Source: Bacteroides ihuae (GTDB taxonomy: Bacteria; Bacteroidota; Bacteroidia; Bacteroidales; Bacteroidaceae). From it: a stretch of 64,000 nt of DNA. The translations under genes were made by a program, and so were the position numbers. The notes below the pieces were generated by a model. It did not search any database, was not told where the DNA came from, and was given only the letters and a program-made list of their open reading frames with translations. Below, in pieces: positions 47,429 through 56,939 of this stretch (position 1 is its first letter; every line of letters starts with the position of its first letter). The stretch spans positions 744,001 to 808,000 of the forward strand of contig NZ_FNVX01000004.1 in assembly GCF_900104585.1 (NCBI RefSeq), written 5' to 3'.

Positions 47429-47436
47429 TATTTTTG
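47429..47436 (+). promoter_or_regulatory. -7 box for tcdA
   Basis: TATTTTTG matches TAnnTTTG; TTTC lies 18 bp upstream as an approximate -33 element. The tcdA ATG is at 47465, 28 bp downstream. Confidence 0.55.
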
Positions 47437-47464
47437 CAGCCTTAAAATAAGCAAGAAGTAACCT

Positions 47465-48265
47465 ATGGGATTGGAAAAGGGTATTTTTAAAAGAACAGAA
47501 TTATTACTGGGCAATGACTTAATGAGCAAGATTGCCAACACAAAAGTGATTATCTTTGGAGTAGGCGGCGTGGGCAGTTGGTGCGCCGAGAGTCTTGTCC
47601 GGTCGGGCATTAGCCTATTAACAATAGTAGACTCTGACCGCATCTGCGTAACGAACATTAACCGCCAACTGATGGCGACAACAAAAACAGTAGGACAAGT
47701 AAAGGTTGAAGCTCTCAAAACTCGTTTGCTCGAGATCAATCCGAAAGCAGAGATTAATGCTTTGCAACAAATCTATAGTGCCGAAACATCGGACTCTTTT
47801 CACTTAGATGAATATGACTACATCATTGATGCAATAGATAGCCTCGAGAACAAGGCCGAACTCATTCGTACTGCCACTAAAACCAAAGCTGTTTTATTTT
47901 CTTCCATGGGAGCCGCACTAAAAATGGACCCTACAAAGATTAAGGTAGCTGAGTTCTGGAAGGTAATCGGTTGTCCGCTGGCAAGGGCTCTTCGCAATAA
48001 GCTAAAGAAAGGAGAACGACCTTCTAAGAAATTCTTATGCGTGTTTAGTGAAGAATTACTCGAGAACAAGGGCGGAAATTCATCTTGCGGTACCGAACAG
48101 TGCCTTTGCCCTAAAGCAAAGAATGGTCCGGGTGATCCTGATTTAGTGAACCATGAGTGGTGCAGTCTGAAAGCCCGTATCAATGGAACATTGGCACACA
48201 GCACAGCCATCTTTGGCTTTACCATCGCCGGACTGGTAATGCAAGATTTATATAATAAGGAATGA
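47465..48265 (+). CDS. tcdA: tRNA threonylcarbamoyladenosine dehydratase (TcdA/CsdL)
   Basis: E1-like enzyme of 266 residues that uses ATP to cyclise t6A37 in ANN-decoding tRNAs to ct6A. It has GVGGVGSWCAESLVRSG as the ATP loop, VDSDRICVTNINRQ with the conserved Asp/Asn/Arg, and DAIDSLENKAEL as the crossover region. A basic segment (RNKLKKGERPSKK) and a Cys-rich stretch follow, as in TcdA rather than ThiF/MoeB. Length is typical. A terminator overlaps the end of the gene. Confidence 0.93.
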   Translation: MGLEKGIFKRTELLLGNDLMSKIANTKVIIFGVGGVGSWCAESLVRSGISLLTIVDSDRICVTNINRQLMATTKTVGQVKVEALKTRLLEINPKAEINALQQIYSAETSDSFHLDEYDYIIDAIDSLENKAELIRTATKTKAVLFSSMGAALKMDPTKIKVAEFWKVIGCPLARALRNKLKKGERPSKKFLCVFSEELLENKGGNSSCGTEQCLCPKAKNGPGDPDLVNHEWCSLKARINGTLAHSTAIFGFTIAGLVMQDLYNKE

Positions 48266-48295
48266 GTGTGTGTCAGCTTTGACACACTCTTTTTA
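48264..48295 (+). terminator. Intrinsic terminator after tcdA
   Basis: GTGTGTCA and TGACACAC form a stem with a 4-nt loop, followed by CTCTTTTT. The stem begins at the tcdA stop codon. The hicB stop on the opposite strand lies just beyond, so it may serve both converging genes. Confidence 0.7.
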
Positions 48296-48302
48296 ACAGC
48301 AG

Positions 48303-48713
48303 CTATACAACCGATAAAAACTCTTCCCCTATTTTATGTAACCCATCTACAATACGTTTGCGTTGCTCCGGCCGTGGCTTTTTAAGCCCATTGGCATAAT
48401 GGCTAAGCTGCCTTTCATTAATGCCTGAAGCTCGTGCAATAGCCGCAATAGACGTAAACTTCTCGCAACTACGAAGTAGAGCAGAGGTTTCTAATATAAA
48501 ATCAATTTCATAGTCTCCTTTTTGCAACCATTCAGGAACAGCATCGCCATCCTGAAGCATTCCCTCGATATGAAATTGTAGTGCTTCTTTAAAAGCGGCC
48601 TTTGCACCTTCAAATGTTTTGTCAGTAACAATAATGCAACCTTCAATTTCTTTCCCATTGCCAACACAATAATTGTTTCCGCTCCAACTAATAAACGCTT
48701 CAATTTTTCCCAT
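48303..48713 (-). CDS. hicB: HicB-type antitoxin with XRE helix-turn-helix
   Basis: Antitoxin of 136 residues. The N-terminal half (about 1-70) is the partly degraded RNase-H-like HicB fold (GKEIEGCIIVTDKTFEGAKAAFKEAL region) that binds HicA. The C-terminal half (about 80-130) is an XRE-type DNA-binding domain with SIAAIARASGINERQLSHY. It should neutralise HicA and repress the operon. Encoded 27 bp after hicA. The two palindromes upstream of hicA are probable binding sites. Confidence 0.88.
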   Translation of the reverse strand: MGKIEAFISWSGNNYCVGNGKEIEGCIIVTDKTFEGAKAAFKEALQFHIEGMLQDGDAVPEWLQKGDYEIDFILETSALLRSCEKFTSIAAIARASGINERQLSHYANGLKKPRPEQRKRIVDGLHKIGEEFLSVV

Positions 48714-48740
48714 ACTGCTTTATATTTAGTGACAGAGTGA

Positions 48741-48935
48741 TTATTTCCACCCTGCCTGTTTCCAGATACTGTTTAATAGCTCTTGACTTAGCGTCTCGCT
48801 TGGCTTTCCTCTTACGGTGACCTTACCGCTTTGTGTAGGATGCTTAAATTGTCTGTGATCTCCTTTGGTATAACTTAAAATCCAACCGTTTTCCTCAAGC
48901 AATTTAAGGACCTCCTTAACCTTATACTTTTTCAT
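48741..48935 (-). CDS. hicA: HicA mRNA interferase toxin
   Basis: Toxin of 64 residues with the double-stranded-RNA-binding-like fold of HicA. The catalytic histidine lies in GDHRQFKHP, close to the family GSHHxF motif, and VTVRGKPSETL is the conserved following strand. It cleaves mRNA without the ribosome. First gene of the hicAB pair, as in most such loci. Full length, no sign of decay. Confidence 0.88.
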   Translation of the reverse strand: MKKYKVKEVLKLLEENGWILSYTKGDHRQFKHPTQSGKVTVRGKPSETLSQELLNSIWKQAGWK

Positions 48936-48958
48936 TTTTATGCTATTATCAGATACTA

Positions 48959-49025
48959 CAAAGGTAGTAATATTAATACTACACTAAAAGAATAAAGCAC
49001 GCAAATAGTAGTAACATTAATACTA
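48959..49025 (-). promoter_or_regulatory. hicAB promoter with two palindromic operators
   Basis: On the minus strand TACCTTTG (48959-48966) is a -7 box. It overlaps the palindrome GTAGTA-n7-TACTAC at 48964-48982. A near copy lies at 49008-49025, 44 bp away, about four helical turns. This is the layout expected for cooperative repression by HicB or HicAB. Binding is inferred from position and symmetry. Confidence 0.7.
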
Positions 49026-49117
49026 TTTAAGAAAGGAATGAGGATGTGTCAAAGGCCGACCATCCTCATCTAATTCTTCTTTTTGTCCGCTATCCATCAA
49101 AATTAAGCTCAAATTGA

Positions 49118-49147
49118 TTTGTTATTCAGTATCTATTCATATATTTG
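49118..49147 (+). promoter_or_regulatory. Complete Bacteroides-type promoter for putA
   Basis: TTTG (49118-49121) and TATATTTG (49140-49147) are 18 bp apart. Transcription would start near 49154, giving a leader of about 185 nt that contains the short reading frame at 49184. The rest of the 405-bp hicA-putA gap (48936-49340) holds the hicAB operators and no other gene I can see. Confidence 0.65.
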
Positions 49148-49183
49148 CCAAGAAGCATACTTAATAACGCATCTTTTTGAGTT

Positions 49184-49288
49184 ATGGAAAAACAGTATTT
49201 ACTCTTTAACAGGTTCTCACAGCAAGCATTGCAAACCTTGCATCGCTATAGAGCCGTACAATTCAGCCCCACCACATTTATGTTTTAA
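49184..49288 (+). CDS. Possible 34-codon leader peptide upstream of putA
   Basis: A short ATG-to-TAA frame inside the predicted putA leader, starting about 30 nt after the predicted transcript start. The peptide is Arg/Gln/aromatic-rich (FNRFSQQALQTLHRYRAVQF) with a Pro-containing end. It contains proline only once, so a simple proline-codon attenuator is not supported. It could be a regulatory uORF or chance. Confidence 0.3.
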   Translation: MEKQYLLFNRFSQQALQTLHRYRAVQFSPTTFMF

Positions 49289-49340
49289 TCGATGAGATAG
49301 AAATCTTTTTTCGTTTCACTTATTAAAAACATAAATTAAA

Positions 49341-52300
49341 ATGAATAATCCCACTATACAAGAAGTACAAGATTGGGTGTTGAAACTTCATGCCCAATGC
49401 GAAGAGGTGATGACCGATGAAGAGCGCAAAGAGCAACATAAGTATGCAACCATGGTTCAACGCCCGGGCGACAAAGCGTTCTTATCTAAAATGCTCGATG
49501 AATCGTCACAAATTCGTGATAATAAAAAACTTGCCAAACGTATTAATATCCTCATAGAAAGATACGGCATACCCGAATTTCTCAATAAGAGAGATACCTT
49601 CTTATTCAAAATGTATCATTCCTTCGGATACTATTTTAGCACGATAGCGATCCCTATCATCAAGAGGCGCCTCCGAATGGATACCTCCAAAGTAATCATC
49701 AACGAGGCACGCCCCAAGTTGACCAAACATTTGGTCAAACGTTTTCATCAGAAGATCGGGCAGAACGTAAATCTGCTCGGTGAAGTGGTACTGGGAAACA
49801 GAGAGGCCGACCATCGCTATTTTCATTACCTCGAGGCACTCGAATCTTCTGATATCAACTATATCTCCGTAAAAATATCAGGAATCTACGCACAGACACA
49901 TGCGCTAAACTATAAAGAGAGCTTTCCTGAACTCGTTAATCGTATGTCTGCCCTCTATCAGAAAGCCATCGACTTCCCTTATGTAGACGAAGATGGAGTT
50001 ACCAGACCCAAGTTCATCAATCTGGACATGGAAGAGTACAAAGATACTCACTTCACCATGCGTCTGTTTAAAGAGGTGCTCAGCAAGCCTGAATTTAAGG
50101 ACTATTCAGCCGGAATCGTGATACAAGCCTATCTGCCGGATGCTTACGGCTTCCAAACCGAGCTCCTCGAATTTGCAAAGGAGAGGGTGGCTCAAGGGGG
50201 TGCTCCTGTAAAGATGCGCTTAGTGAAAGGGTGTAATCTCGAAATGGAGAGTGTCACTTCCTCCCTTCGCGGATGGCCTAACCCCATACGTACTTCCAAG
50301 ATAGAAGTGGATGCTAATTATCTACATCTGCTCGAGAGAGGTTTGCTAGCTGAGAATGCTGCTTGTCTACGTATAGGGGTGGCTTCGCACAATCTTTTCA
50401 CCATTGCTTATGCTTACTTGCTGAGCCAGAAGTACGGTTCAACGCAACACATGACTTTCGAGATGCTCGAAGGTATGGCCAATCATCTTTGGCGGGCACA
50501 GTCCAAATTAGGTAATCGGGTCATCCTCTACACGCCGGTAGTGAAAGATGAGCATTTCCTCAATGCAGTGTCCTATCTGGTTCGCCGTCTCGACGAAAAC
50601 ACGGGCCCTGAAAACTTCCTCTCCTACTCATTCAACCTGAAACCGGGCAGCAAGAGCTGGACTTTCTTAGAAAAGCAATTCGAAGAGGCTTATCAGATGA
50701 AAGATAACATTACGCACGCTCCTACCCGAACGCAAGATCGCAACAAACCTTATGTCTCTGTGGCTCCTGCCGACAAGTTTATCAACGAACCGGATACCGA
50801 TTTCGACTTGCCTCAAAATCAACAATGGGTAGAAGGCATCATCCGTAAGTGGAAGAAAGGAAAAGAAGAAGAGCCGTTCATCCTGCCCTTGCAGATGGGA
50901 GCTGAGACAGTAGTTACCGAGAAGAGACATGTCTATCTGGATCGTTGCCAGAACGACGAAGTGAAAATTGGCGAAATGTCTCAGGCTAACACCGAACAGA
51001 TAAAGAAGATTATCGCCATTGCCGATGCTGATCCCTCAGGCTGGCGACAAACGACTCTGGCTAAGCGTCATGAGATAATGTATGCGGCAGCCAATAACTT
51101 AGCCGAGATGCGGGGCGATTTAATCGGCTGCATGTGTGCCGTAACGGGCAAAACCGTTACGGAAGGCGATGTAGAGGTATCCGAAGGGATAGATTTCGCC
51201 CGCTTTTATCCCACTTCGATGAAGACATTCGAGGCGCTAGATCTTAGCATCACTCCAAAGGGAACAATTCTTGTAATCTCTCCGTGGAACTTCCCTTGCG
51301 CCATTCCTATTGGCGGCGTCTCAGCAGCACTGGCCGGTGGCAACACCGTCATTCTGAAACCTGCCACCGTAGCGGCACCTGTGGCATGGATGTTTGCTCA
51401 GGCTTTCTGGGAAGCAGGTGTGCCTAAAGAAGCGCTTCAGGTAGTGATTACGGACAGAGAGGCGCTCAAAGTTCTGACCACAGCGCCACAGATCAAGCAT
51501 ATCATTCTCACCGGTGGCACGGAGACGGCGCTCAGCATCGCTAAAGCCAATCCATCAATACCGTTATCAGCCGAGACAGGAGGTAAGAATGCAATCATCC
51601 TCACTGCATCGGGAGACAGAGATCACGCTATCATGAATGTGGTGACTTCTGCCTTTGGCAATGCCGGACAGAAATGTTCCGCTTGCTCGCTGCTGCTGGT
51701 TGAACGATCGGTGTACGAGGATCCTTCCTTCAAAGAGAAATTGATTGATGCCGCCACCAGTATGAAGATAGGTAGCGTATGGAATCCTGGCAATGTGGTA
51801 GGCCCCATGATTACCAACAACAATGAGAAACTATTGAAAGCTCTCACCCTCGAACCGGGCGAAGAGTGGTTGGTTGCCCCCCGCTTTCTCGACGAAAAGA
51901 AATATCTCCTTGCTCCTACCATCAAATGGGGAGTGAAGCCGGGAAGTTATTCCTTCTGCACAGAGCTATTCGGCCCCATGCTTAGCGTTGTCTGTATCGA
52001 GAATCTAGAAGAAGGCATTCGGTTGGTGAACAGTCTCGACTATGGACTTACCTCTGGTCTACAGAGTTTGGATGAAGACGAACAAGCACTTTGGAGAAAG
52101 AAGATAGAAGCAGGCAACCTCTATATCAATCGAGGTATCACAGGTGCTATCGTCAACCGTCAGCCCTTCGGTGGCATGAAGTTGTCTGCCTTTGGTGGAG
52201 GGTTAAAAGCCGGAGGCCCCAACTATTGCACCTCTTTCGTCAACATCGTCGATAAGGGAGCAAAGGAAAAACTCCTGCATAATTACGAAGAAATGAACAA

Positions 52301-52769
52301 AAAAGAGTTTTTTCCATTCAAAGAGATGAGCAAACTTTATGGAGAGCAGAACCTGTTTCATTACATCCCTGTTGATTACGTCGTACTGAGGCTATTTCCT
52401 GATGACGACGTAGAGGATGCCAGAATGTTTTTTCAAGCATGCGAATTAGCCGGAGCTATGCCGACAATAAGTGTAACACCGGGGGATGAGCGAATTGATC
52501 AGCTAAAAAGCTCAGGCCTTTTCGTTGAAGAAAAATCCTACGAAGAGTTTCTGGACAGTATGCATCTATTTGAGCGCATACGTACCTGCTCGCCCAATAT
52601 CCCGATGGAAATGCATGAGAGAGCTGCAGAAATTCATAAGTACATTGATACCTGTAAACCAGTAAAAGAAGGGTGGGTGGAACTATTACATTACCTCAAA
52701 GAGCAAAGCATCTCGTTCGAATACCACCGTTATGGCAGTATTACCGAGGCACCCTCTTGCGAGATATAA
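49341..52769 (+). CDS. putA: Bifunctional proline dehydrogenase / P5C dehydrogenase (PutA type)
   Basis: Enzyme of 1142 residues that oxidises proline to glutamate in two steps. The N-terminal FAD-dependent proline dehydrogenase barrel spans about 60-450 (MRLVKGCNLEME, RIGVASHNLF, YTPVVKDEHF). The aldehyde dehydrogenase spans about 540-985, with SPWNFPCAIPIGG, a general-base Glu near 743 in SAETGGKN and catalytic Cys near 780 in GNAGQKCSAC. About 150 extra C-terminal residues follow. There is no N-terminal ribbon-helix-helix DNA-binding domain, so it is not self-regulating like enterobacterial PutA. Confidence 0.95.
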   Translation: MNNPTIQEVQDWVLKLHAQCEEVMTDEERKEQHKYATMVQRPGDKAFLSKMLDESSQIRDNKKLAKRINILIERYGIPEFLNKRDTFLFKMYHSFGYYFSTIAIPIIKRRLRMDTSKVIINEARPKLTKHLVKRFHQKIGQNVNLLGEVVLGNREADHRYFHYLEALESSDINYISVKISGIYAQTHALNYKESFPELVNRMSALYQKAIDFPYVDEDGVTRPKFINLDMEEYKDTHFTMRLFKEVLSKPEFKDYSAGIVIQAYLPDAYGFQTELLEFAKERVAQGGAPVKMRLVKGCNLEMESVTSSLRGWPNPIRTSKIEVDANYLHLLERGLLAENAACLRIGVASHNLFTIAYAYLLSQKYGSTQHMTFEMLEGMANHLWRAQSKLGNRVILYTPVVKDEHFLNAVSYLVRRLDENTGPENFLSYSFNLKPGSKSWTFLEKQFEEAYQMKDNITHAPTRTQDRNKPYVSVAPADKFINEPDTDFDLPQNQQWVEGIIRKWKKGKEEEPFILPLQMGAETVVTEKRHVYLDRCQNDEVKIGEMSQANTEQIKKIIAIADADPSGWRQTTLAKRHEIMYAAANNLAEMRGDLIGCMCAVTGKTVTEGDVEVSEGIDFARFYPTSMKTFEALDLSITPKGTILVISPWNFPCAIPIGGVSAALAGGNTVILKPATVAAPVAWMFAQAFWEAGVPKEALQVVITDREALKVLTTAPQIKHIILTGGTETALSIAKANPSIPLSAETGGKNAIILTASGDRDHAIMNVVTSAFGNAGQKCSACSLLLVERSVYEDPSFKEKLIDAATSMKIGSVWNPGNVVGPMITNNNEKLLKALTLEPGEEWLVAPRFLDEKKYLLAPTIKWGVKPGSYSFCTELFGPMLSVVCIENLEEGIRLVNSLDYGLTSGLQSLDEDEQALWRKKIEAGNLYINRGITGAIVNRQPFGGMKLSAFGGGLKAGGPNYCTSFVNIVDKGAKEKLLHNYEEMNKKEFFPFKEMSKLYGEQNLFHYIPVDYVVLRLFPDDDVEDARMFFQACELAGAMPTISVTPGDERIDQLKSSGLFVEEKSYEEFLDSMHLFERIRTCSPNIPMEMHERAAEIHKYIDTCKPVKEGWVELLHYLKEQSISFEYHRYGSITEAPSCEI

Positions 52770-52796
52770 TTTGCATATTAAGATGTAAGAAGTCTT

Positions 52797-53066
52797 TTAG
52801 TCAGCGGCATATTCCGGATGTCGCTGCAACCATACAACAGCATACGAACATGTCGCTTGGGCTTTAAGTCCCTTAGAATGCGCATAGTCGTATGCTGTTT
52901 TTACCAAAGCTCCGGCAATACCTTTACCTTCAAGTGGTTTGGGCACAATGGTATGAAGAATATCCAACGCTCCATCCACAAATTTATATTCTACATAAGC
53001 TTTCAATTCATCTTGCTCCACCTCAAATCGATTCCTTTTTGGAAGATGTACTATTTCGTAATCCAT
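52797..53066 (-). CDS. Small GNAT-family N-acetyltransferase (YjdJ/NATD1-like)
   Basis: Compact acetyltransferase-like protein of 89 residues. LDILHTIVPKPLEGKGIAGALV contains the acetyl-CoA pyrophosphate-loop pattern (G-x-G-x-A/G), and CSYAVVWLQRHPEY is the typical C-terminal segment of this short subfamily. I use the ATG at 53066; a TTG three codons upstream is less likely. Substrate unknown. It converges on putA with a 27-bp gap. Confidence 0.82.
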   Translation of the reverse strand: MDYEIVHLPKRNRFEVEQDELKAYVEYKFVDGALDILHTIVPKPLEGKGIAGALVKTAYDYAHSKGLKAQATCSYAVVWLQRHPEYAAD

Positions 53067-53144
53067 ACCATACAAATTTTAGGGAAACATTTATTCGTTT
53101 CAATATAAGAAACAAATAAACCTAGTGGAAAGTTGAAAGAGTGC

Positions 53145-53903
53145 TCAGTGCTTTACCGGAATAGAACGAAAGAATTGTACCATGGCAGAATCGTTGCCCA
53201 TCACCAAACCTTCGGGATGAAATTGCACGGCAATCACCCCATATTTCTCCGATTCAAAAGCTTCTATCACGCCATCAGTAGCCCGAGCCGTAACTTTGAA
53301 TCCGGGAGCTACATCCTTCACCGCCTGATGATGAAAGCTGTTTACCTGCAAAGAATCCTGTCCACTGATGCGGGCAAGGTACGATTTTGGAGTTACATAA
53401 ATGGTATGTGTGCCAATAGCCTTTGGCAGCGATTGCCGATGCGCAACATTCTTCACATCATATTCTGACGGTAAGTCTTGATAGAGCGTTCCACCAAAGT
53501 AAACATTAATGGCCTGCATACCGCGACAAATACCCACAAGAGGAATATGTTGCGTCACAGTCAGCTTGATGATAGCCATGTCAAACGAGTCACGAGGGAG
53601 GTTCACTGCCCCAAGCTTTGGAGAAGGCTTTTCGTGATAGCGTGCCGGATCCACATCTTCACCTCCGGGTAAGATAACCGCATCCAGTGTCCCAATCAGT
53701 TTCTTCAAACGGGCTTCATCTTCCATAAAAGGAATTAATACCGGAATGTTTCCGGCCCGTAACACGGCATCAATATAGGCGCGCGGCGCACTCGTTTCAC
53801 CATTATAATACGTATCTGCAATACCAATCAAGCGATTATCCTGAGCAAGGACATTCGCCAAACTGACGAACACCAAGCTCACTAATAAAATTATTTTTTT
53901 CAT
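53145..53903 (-). CDS. Exported gamma-glutamyl-gamma-aminobutyrate hydrolase-like protein (peptidase C26)
   Basis: Class I glutamine-amidotransferase-like hydrolase of 252 residues. GICRGMQAINVYFGG holds the nucleophile Cys near residue 124, and VQFHPEG near 228 supplies the His-Glu pair, so the triad is intact. A signal peptide (1-20, ending VLAQ) sends it to the periplasm, unlike cytoplasmic PuuD. It likely hydrolyses gamma-glutamyl bonds in peptides or amines. Lies 44 bp after a TonB receptor gene in the same direction, so the receptor may import its substrate. Confidence 0.88.
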   Translation of the reverse strand: MKKIILLVSLVFVSLANVLAQDNRLIGIADTYYNGETSAPRAYIDAVLRAGNIPVLIPFMEDEARLKKLIGTLDAVILPGGEDVDPARYHEKPSPKLGAVNLPRDSFDMAIIKLTVTQHIPLVGICRGMQAINVYFGGTLYQDLPSEYDVKNVAHRQSLPKAIGTHTIYVTPKSYLARISGQDSLQVNSFHHQAVKDVAPGFKVTARATDGVIEAFESEKYGVIAVQFHPEGLVMGNDSAMVQFFRSIPVKH

Positions 53904-53947
53904 CCTTACTTAAATTTAGAGAGAGAGTAACAATACATTCTTTTCGG

Positions 53948-56737
53948 TTACAATGTTAGTGAAATTCTTCCAAATACATAGCGCCCGTTAAAGCCAAATT
54001 GTTGTCCGGTACGAGAATAAACGAAATATCCTGCGCCCACATTGCTTCCGGTAGCCTTATCGGGATAAATATCAAAAAGATTGTTGGCACCTACCGAAAG
54101 CTTGAAACTTCTGGTAAAGTTATACCCCACTACCGCATCAGTCACCACCTTCGCACCGTACGTCTCCTGATCGGCCACCGTATTGGTAGCAGCATCTACT
54201 TCACCAAAATAGACATTGCGCAACAAGAAATTCCATTTGTAAGGAGAGTAACTAAGTGACAAACTCCCTTTTACACGAGGCACTGCGGACTCTATATAGA
54301 TGCGACTGGCATCATCCAGATAAGAAGATTCTTTGCCTGCGAGCAATTCAGATGAATGCACGCCACCCACAATCGATGTTTTGACTAAGCTACCCGACAA
54401 GTCAGCACGAAACAGCCCCGGACCTACCTTTTTATTATAAGAAAGTACCACGTCAACCCCTTTCGTTTCAGTATTAATGGCATTGGCAAAGAAACGAGCA
54501 GTGGAAGCTCCGGCCTGATTCAAAATGTTATAAATCTCTTTGTCCTGATCCGAAGCATCGGCCGCATTACTACCCTTAAACTGTCCGGTATAAATAACCC
54601 GATTGTCTATGCGAATAAAATAACCATCCACTGTAAGGTTGAAATCGCCAAAACGTCCGGTAAAGCCCGCACTGTAGTTATATGACTTTTCTTCCTTCAG
54701 ATCGGGAATGCCCAATAAATTAGCCAAGCGACTATCGTTGCGGAAAGTTCCCGATGAAATGATCACCCCGTCAGTAAACAAGCTTGAAGTAGCGCTGAAA
54801 TAACGTTGATGAAGTGACGGTGCACGAAAGCCCGTACTAGCTGCTGCACGCAATGCCCATTTATCATTCAACTTATAGCGAAGCGCCAGTTTCCAGTTCA
54901 GCGTAGAGCCAAAATCGGAATAGTTCTCAAAGCGCACCGCACCGGCTGCCAAGAGTTTAGGAGTCAGATTCACTTCCGCATCCACATAAGCAGCTACCGA
55001 AGAACGAGATACATTAATCGCGTTTTCGGGACGGAATCCGGGAAATGCCTGCGCACCACCTGCATAGTTCTTACCATCGGCCGACTGCAAAGTCTGGATA
55101 TCTCCATTGATATCAGAAACAAGAATATCATCTCCATTCGCATCCGTACCGACCTTCACTGCCCGTCCATAGTCACGATAAGAGTTCTCATCACCCGCTA
55201 TAATCTGGTAATTCTCGTAACGATGTTCGCCACCAAACGAAAGGTCAAGACCTGAAAGCAGATCGAAACGACGATGAATATCCAGATTGGTGGTGTTTTG
55301 CGTAAAACGATATCCACCATCTTCAAAACGTGTGGGAGATGCGTCCAGCAAAGAAGCATTCAGCGTGTTGGAAGTAACAAAATCAATGCTGTTTCTTCCG
55401 TAAGTATTTGAAAAGTCAATGTCCCATTCTCCCTTTTTGCCACGGATACCCGCTGATAGAGATTGATCTATATTGTCGGTATTAATTAACGGTAGGAAAC
55501 CGTCAGGATAAAGATACTCGCTGTTTTGATTCAGCTGTGCAGGCTGGCGACGGAAAGCAGCCGATTCACCCTTTCGAAAGTTCAATCCTCCGAAAGAATA
55601 GAGTTCCGCATGCTCCGTTAGCGGCAAGCTAGAGTTAAAGAAGAGCGCCCCACCCCTGTTTTTCGACTGACCGATACGAGAGACATAGTCCGCTCTGGTT
55701 TTACCCAAACGAGCCAGTTCCACATCCGTCACATCCGCCCCCGTAGGGTTTGCATAGCGATCAGGGAAGTTATAATCTTTAAAGATAGTGCCTGTAAACT
55801 CCTTCTGGCGGTTGGTCGGATCCCGAAAATCATACGAGCCACTCAGGTTGATGAAACCACCCTGTTTGCCCAACTTAAAGCCCAGATTAGCATTAGCTTG
55901 CACCGTTTCACCATCTAGCGTACCTTCCGAGTTTTTCGAAAGATACCCTCCTGAAGTAAAGTCCACCCTACCCTCAGCCGTATTATCTTCGAGAATAATG
56001 TTAATCACCCCCGCAATGGCATCCGAGCCATACTGTGCCGAAGCACCATCACGCATGATTTCAATACGCTTGATGGACGCCACAGGAATGGCGTTCAAAT
56101 CCGTGCCAACAGCACCTTTACCAAAAGTCCCGTTAATATTGATCAGCGATGTAGTATGTCGGCGCTTACCATTAATCAGCACCAACACCTGATCAGGGCC
56201 CAATCCTCGCAAGGAAGCCGGATCGATATGATCCGTTCCGTCACTGATCACCTGCGTGTTCGAGTTAAATGAAGGCACCACATAGTTCAGCAACTGATTC
56301 AGATTAACCTGAGCAGCCTCTTTAAAGATCTTTCGGTCAATCACATCAATCGGCGCCAATGACTCAAGGCGAGAACGAGGATGCGCCCTCGATCCCACTA
56401 CCACCACCTCGTCTAGCTCCTCACCTGCATAGAGCACAAAGTTTTGTAGCACGTCGCTCGATCCATCCACATTAATCTTCTTTTGCAACTCTTTATACCC
56501 AATATAACTTACTTTCAGCGTATAATTTCCTTTATTCAGCCGCAGTGAATAATGCCCATCGGCATCAGTAATCGTGCCTACGCTCGTACCAACCACTTGC
56601 ACGGTTGCTCCCGGCAATGCGGCATCATTATCATCACTCACCGTACCAGACAGCTTATTCTGCTGTGCAAAAGCCGTTCCGGCCACAAGCAGTAGAATAA
56701 ATAATCCTGCAATCTTTTTCCCTAACGTTCTTTTCAT
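53948..56737 (-). CDS. TonB-dependent outer-membrane receptor
   Basis: Outer-membrane importer of 929 residues, not SusC-class and without a SusD partner. A signal peptide (1-24) is followed by a carboxypeptidase-regulatory-like domain (about 28-110), a TonB box near EELDEVVVVGSR, a plug (about 125-245) and a beta barrel to the C-terminus (SLTL end). It resembles colicin/siderophore-type receptors with a long barrel. Its substrate is unknown; the following gamma-glutamyl hydrolase gene hints at a peptide. Confidence 0.92.
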   Translation of the reverse strand: MKRTLGKKIAGLFILLLVAGTAFAQQNKLSGTVSDDNDAALPGATVQVVGTSVGTITDADGHYSLRLNKGNYTLKVSYIGYKELQKKINVDGSSDVLQNFVLYAGEELDEVVVVGSRAHPRSRLESLAPIDVIDRKIFKEAAQVNLNQLLNYVVPSFNSNTQVISDGTDHIDPASLRGLGPDQVLVLINGKRRHTTSLININGTFGKGAVGTDLNAIPVASIKRIEIMRDGASAQYGSDAIAGVINIILEDNTAEGRVDFTSGGYLSKNSEGTLDGETVQANANLGFKLGKQGGFINLSGSYDFRDPTNRQKEFTGTIFKDYNFPDRYANPTGADVTDVELARLGKTRADYVSRIGQSKNRGGALFFNSSLPLTEHAELYSFGGLNFRKGESAAFRRQPAQLNQNSEYLYPDGFLPLINTDNIDQSLSAGIRGKKGEWDIDFSNTYGRNSIDFVTSNTLNASLLDASPTRFEDGGYRFTQNTTNLDIHRRFDLLSGLDLSFGGEHRYENYQIIAGDENSYRDYGRAVKVGTDANGDDILVSDINGDIQTLQSADGKNYAGGAQAFPGFRPENAINVSRSSVAAYVDAEVNLTPKLLAAGAVRFENYSDFGSTLNWKLALRYKLNDKWALRAAASTGFRAPSLHQRYFSATSSLFTDGVIISSGTFRNDSRLANLLGIPDLKEEKSYNYSAGFTGRFGDFNLTVDGYFIRIDNRVIYTGQFKGSNAADASDQDKEIYNILNQAGASTARFFANAINTETKGVDVVLSYNKKVGPGLFRADLSGSLVKTSIVGGVHSSELLAGKESSYLDDASRIYIESAVPRVKGSLSLSYSPYKWNFLLRNVYFGEVDAATNTVADQETYGAKVVTDAVVGYNFTRSFKLSVGANNLFDIYPDKATGSNVGAGYFVYSRTGQQFGFNGRYVFGRISLTL

Positions 56738-56774
56738 AACTAAATACCTTTTATTTTTATAATTTTCAACATTG

Positions 56775-56782
56775 CAAAGATA
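56775..56782 (-). promoter_or_regulatory. -7 box for the TonB receptor gene
   Basis: On the minus strand TATCTTTG matches TAnnTTTG, 38 bp before the ATG; a TTTT lies 19 bp upstream as a partial -33 element. The rest of the 376-bp gap to the HU-HIG gene (56738-57113) holds the repeat array at 56940-57027 and nothing else I recognise. Confidence 0.6.
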
Positions 56783-56939
56783 GGTTACGTGAACGAAGTA
56801 TAAAATCCACTAAATATGGTATTTTCATCACACGTTTGTGGTAGAGAATAGAAAGAGCGCATACATAAGCTATGCCGACTTTATAGGAGTATTAGTTGCT
56901 TTATTCAAACAAAATAAGTACCTTTATAGTGAAAAGTAG

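Noticed and set aside
48936..49117. CRISPR array, suggested by repeated TAGTAA words
   Set aside because: Only two copies, palindromic and overlapping the hicAB promoter; operators explain them.
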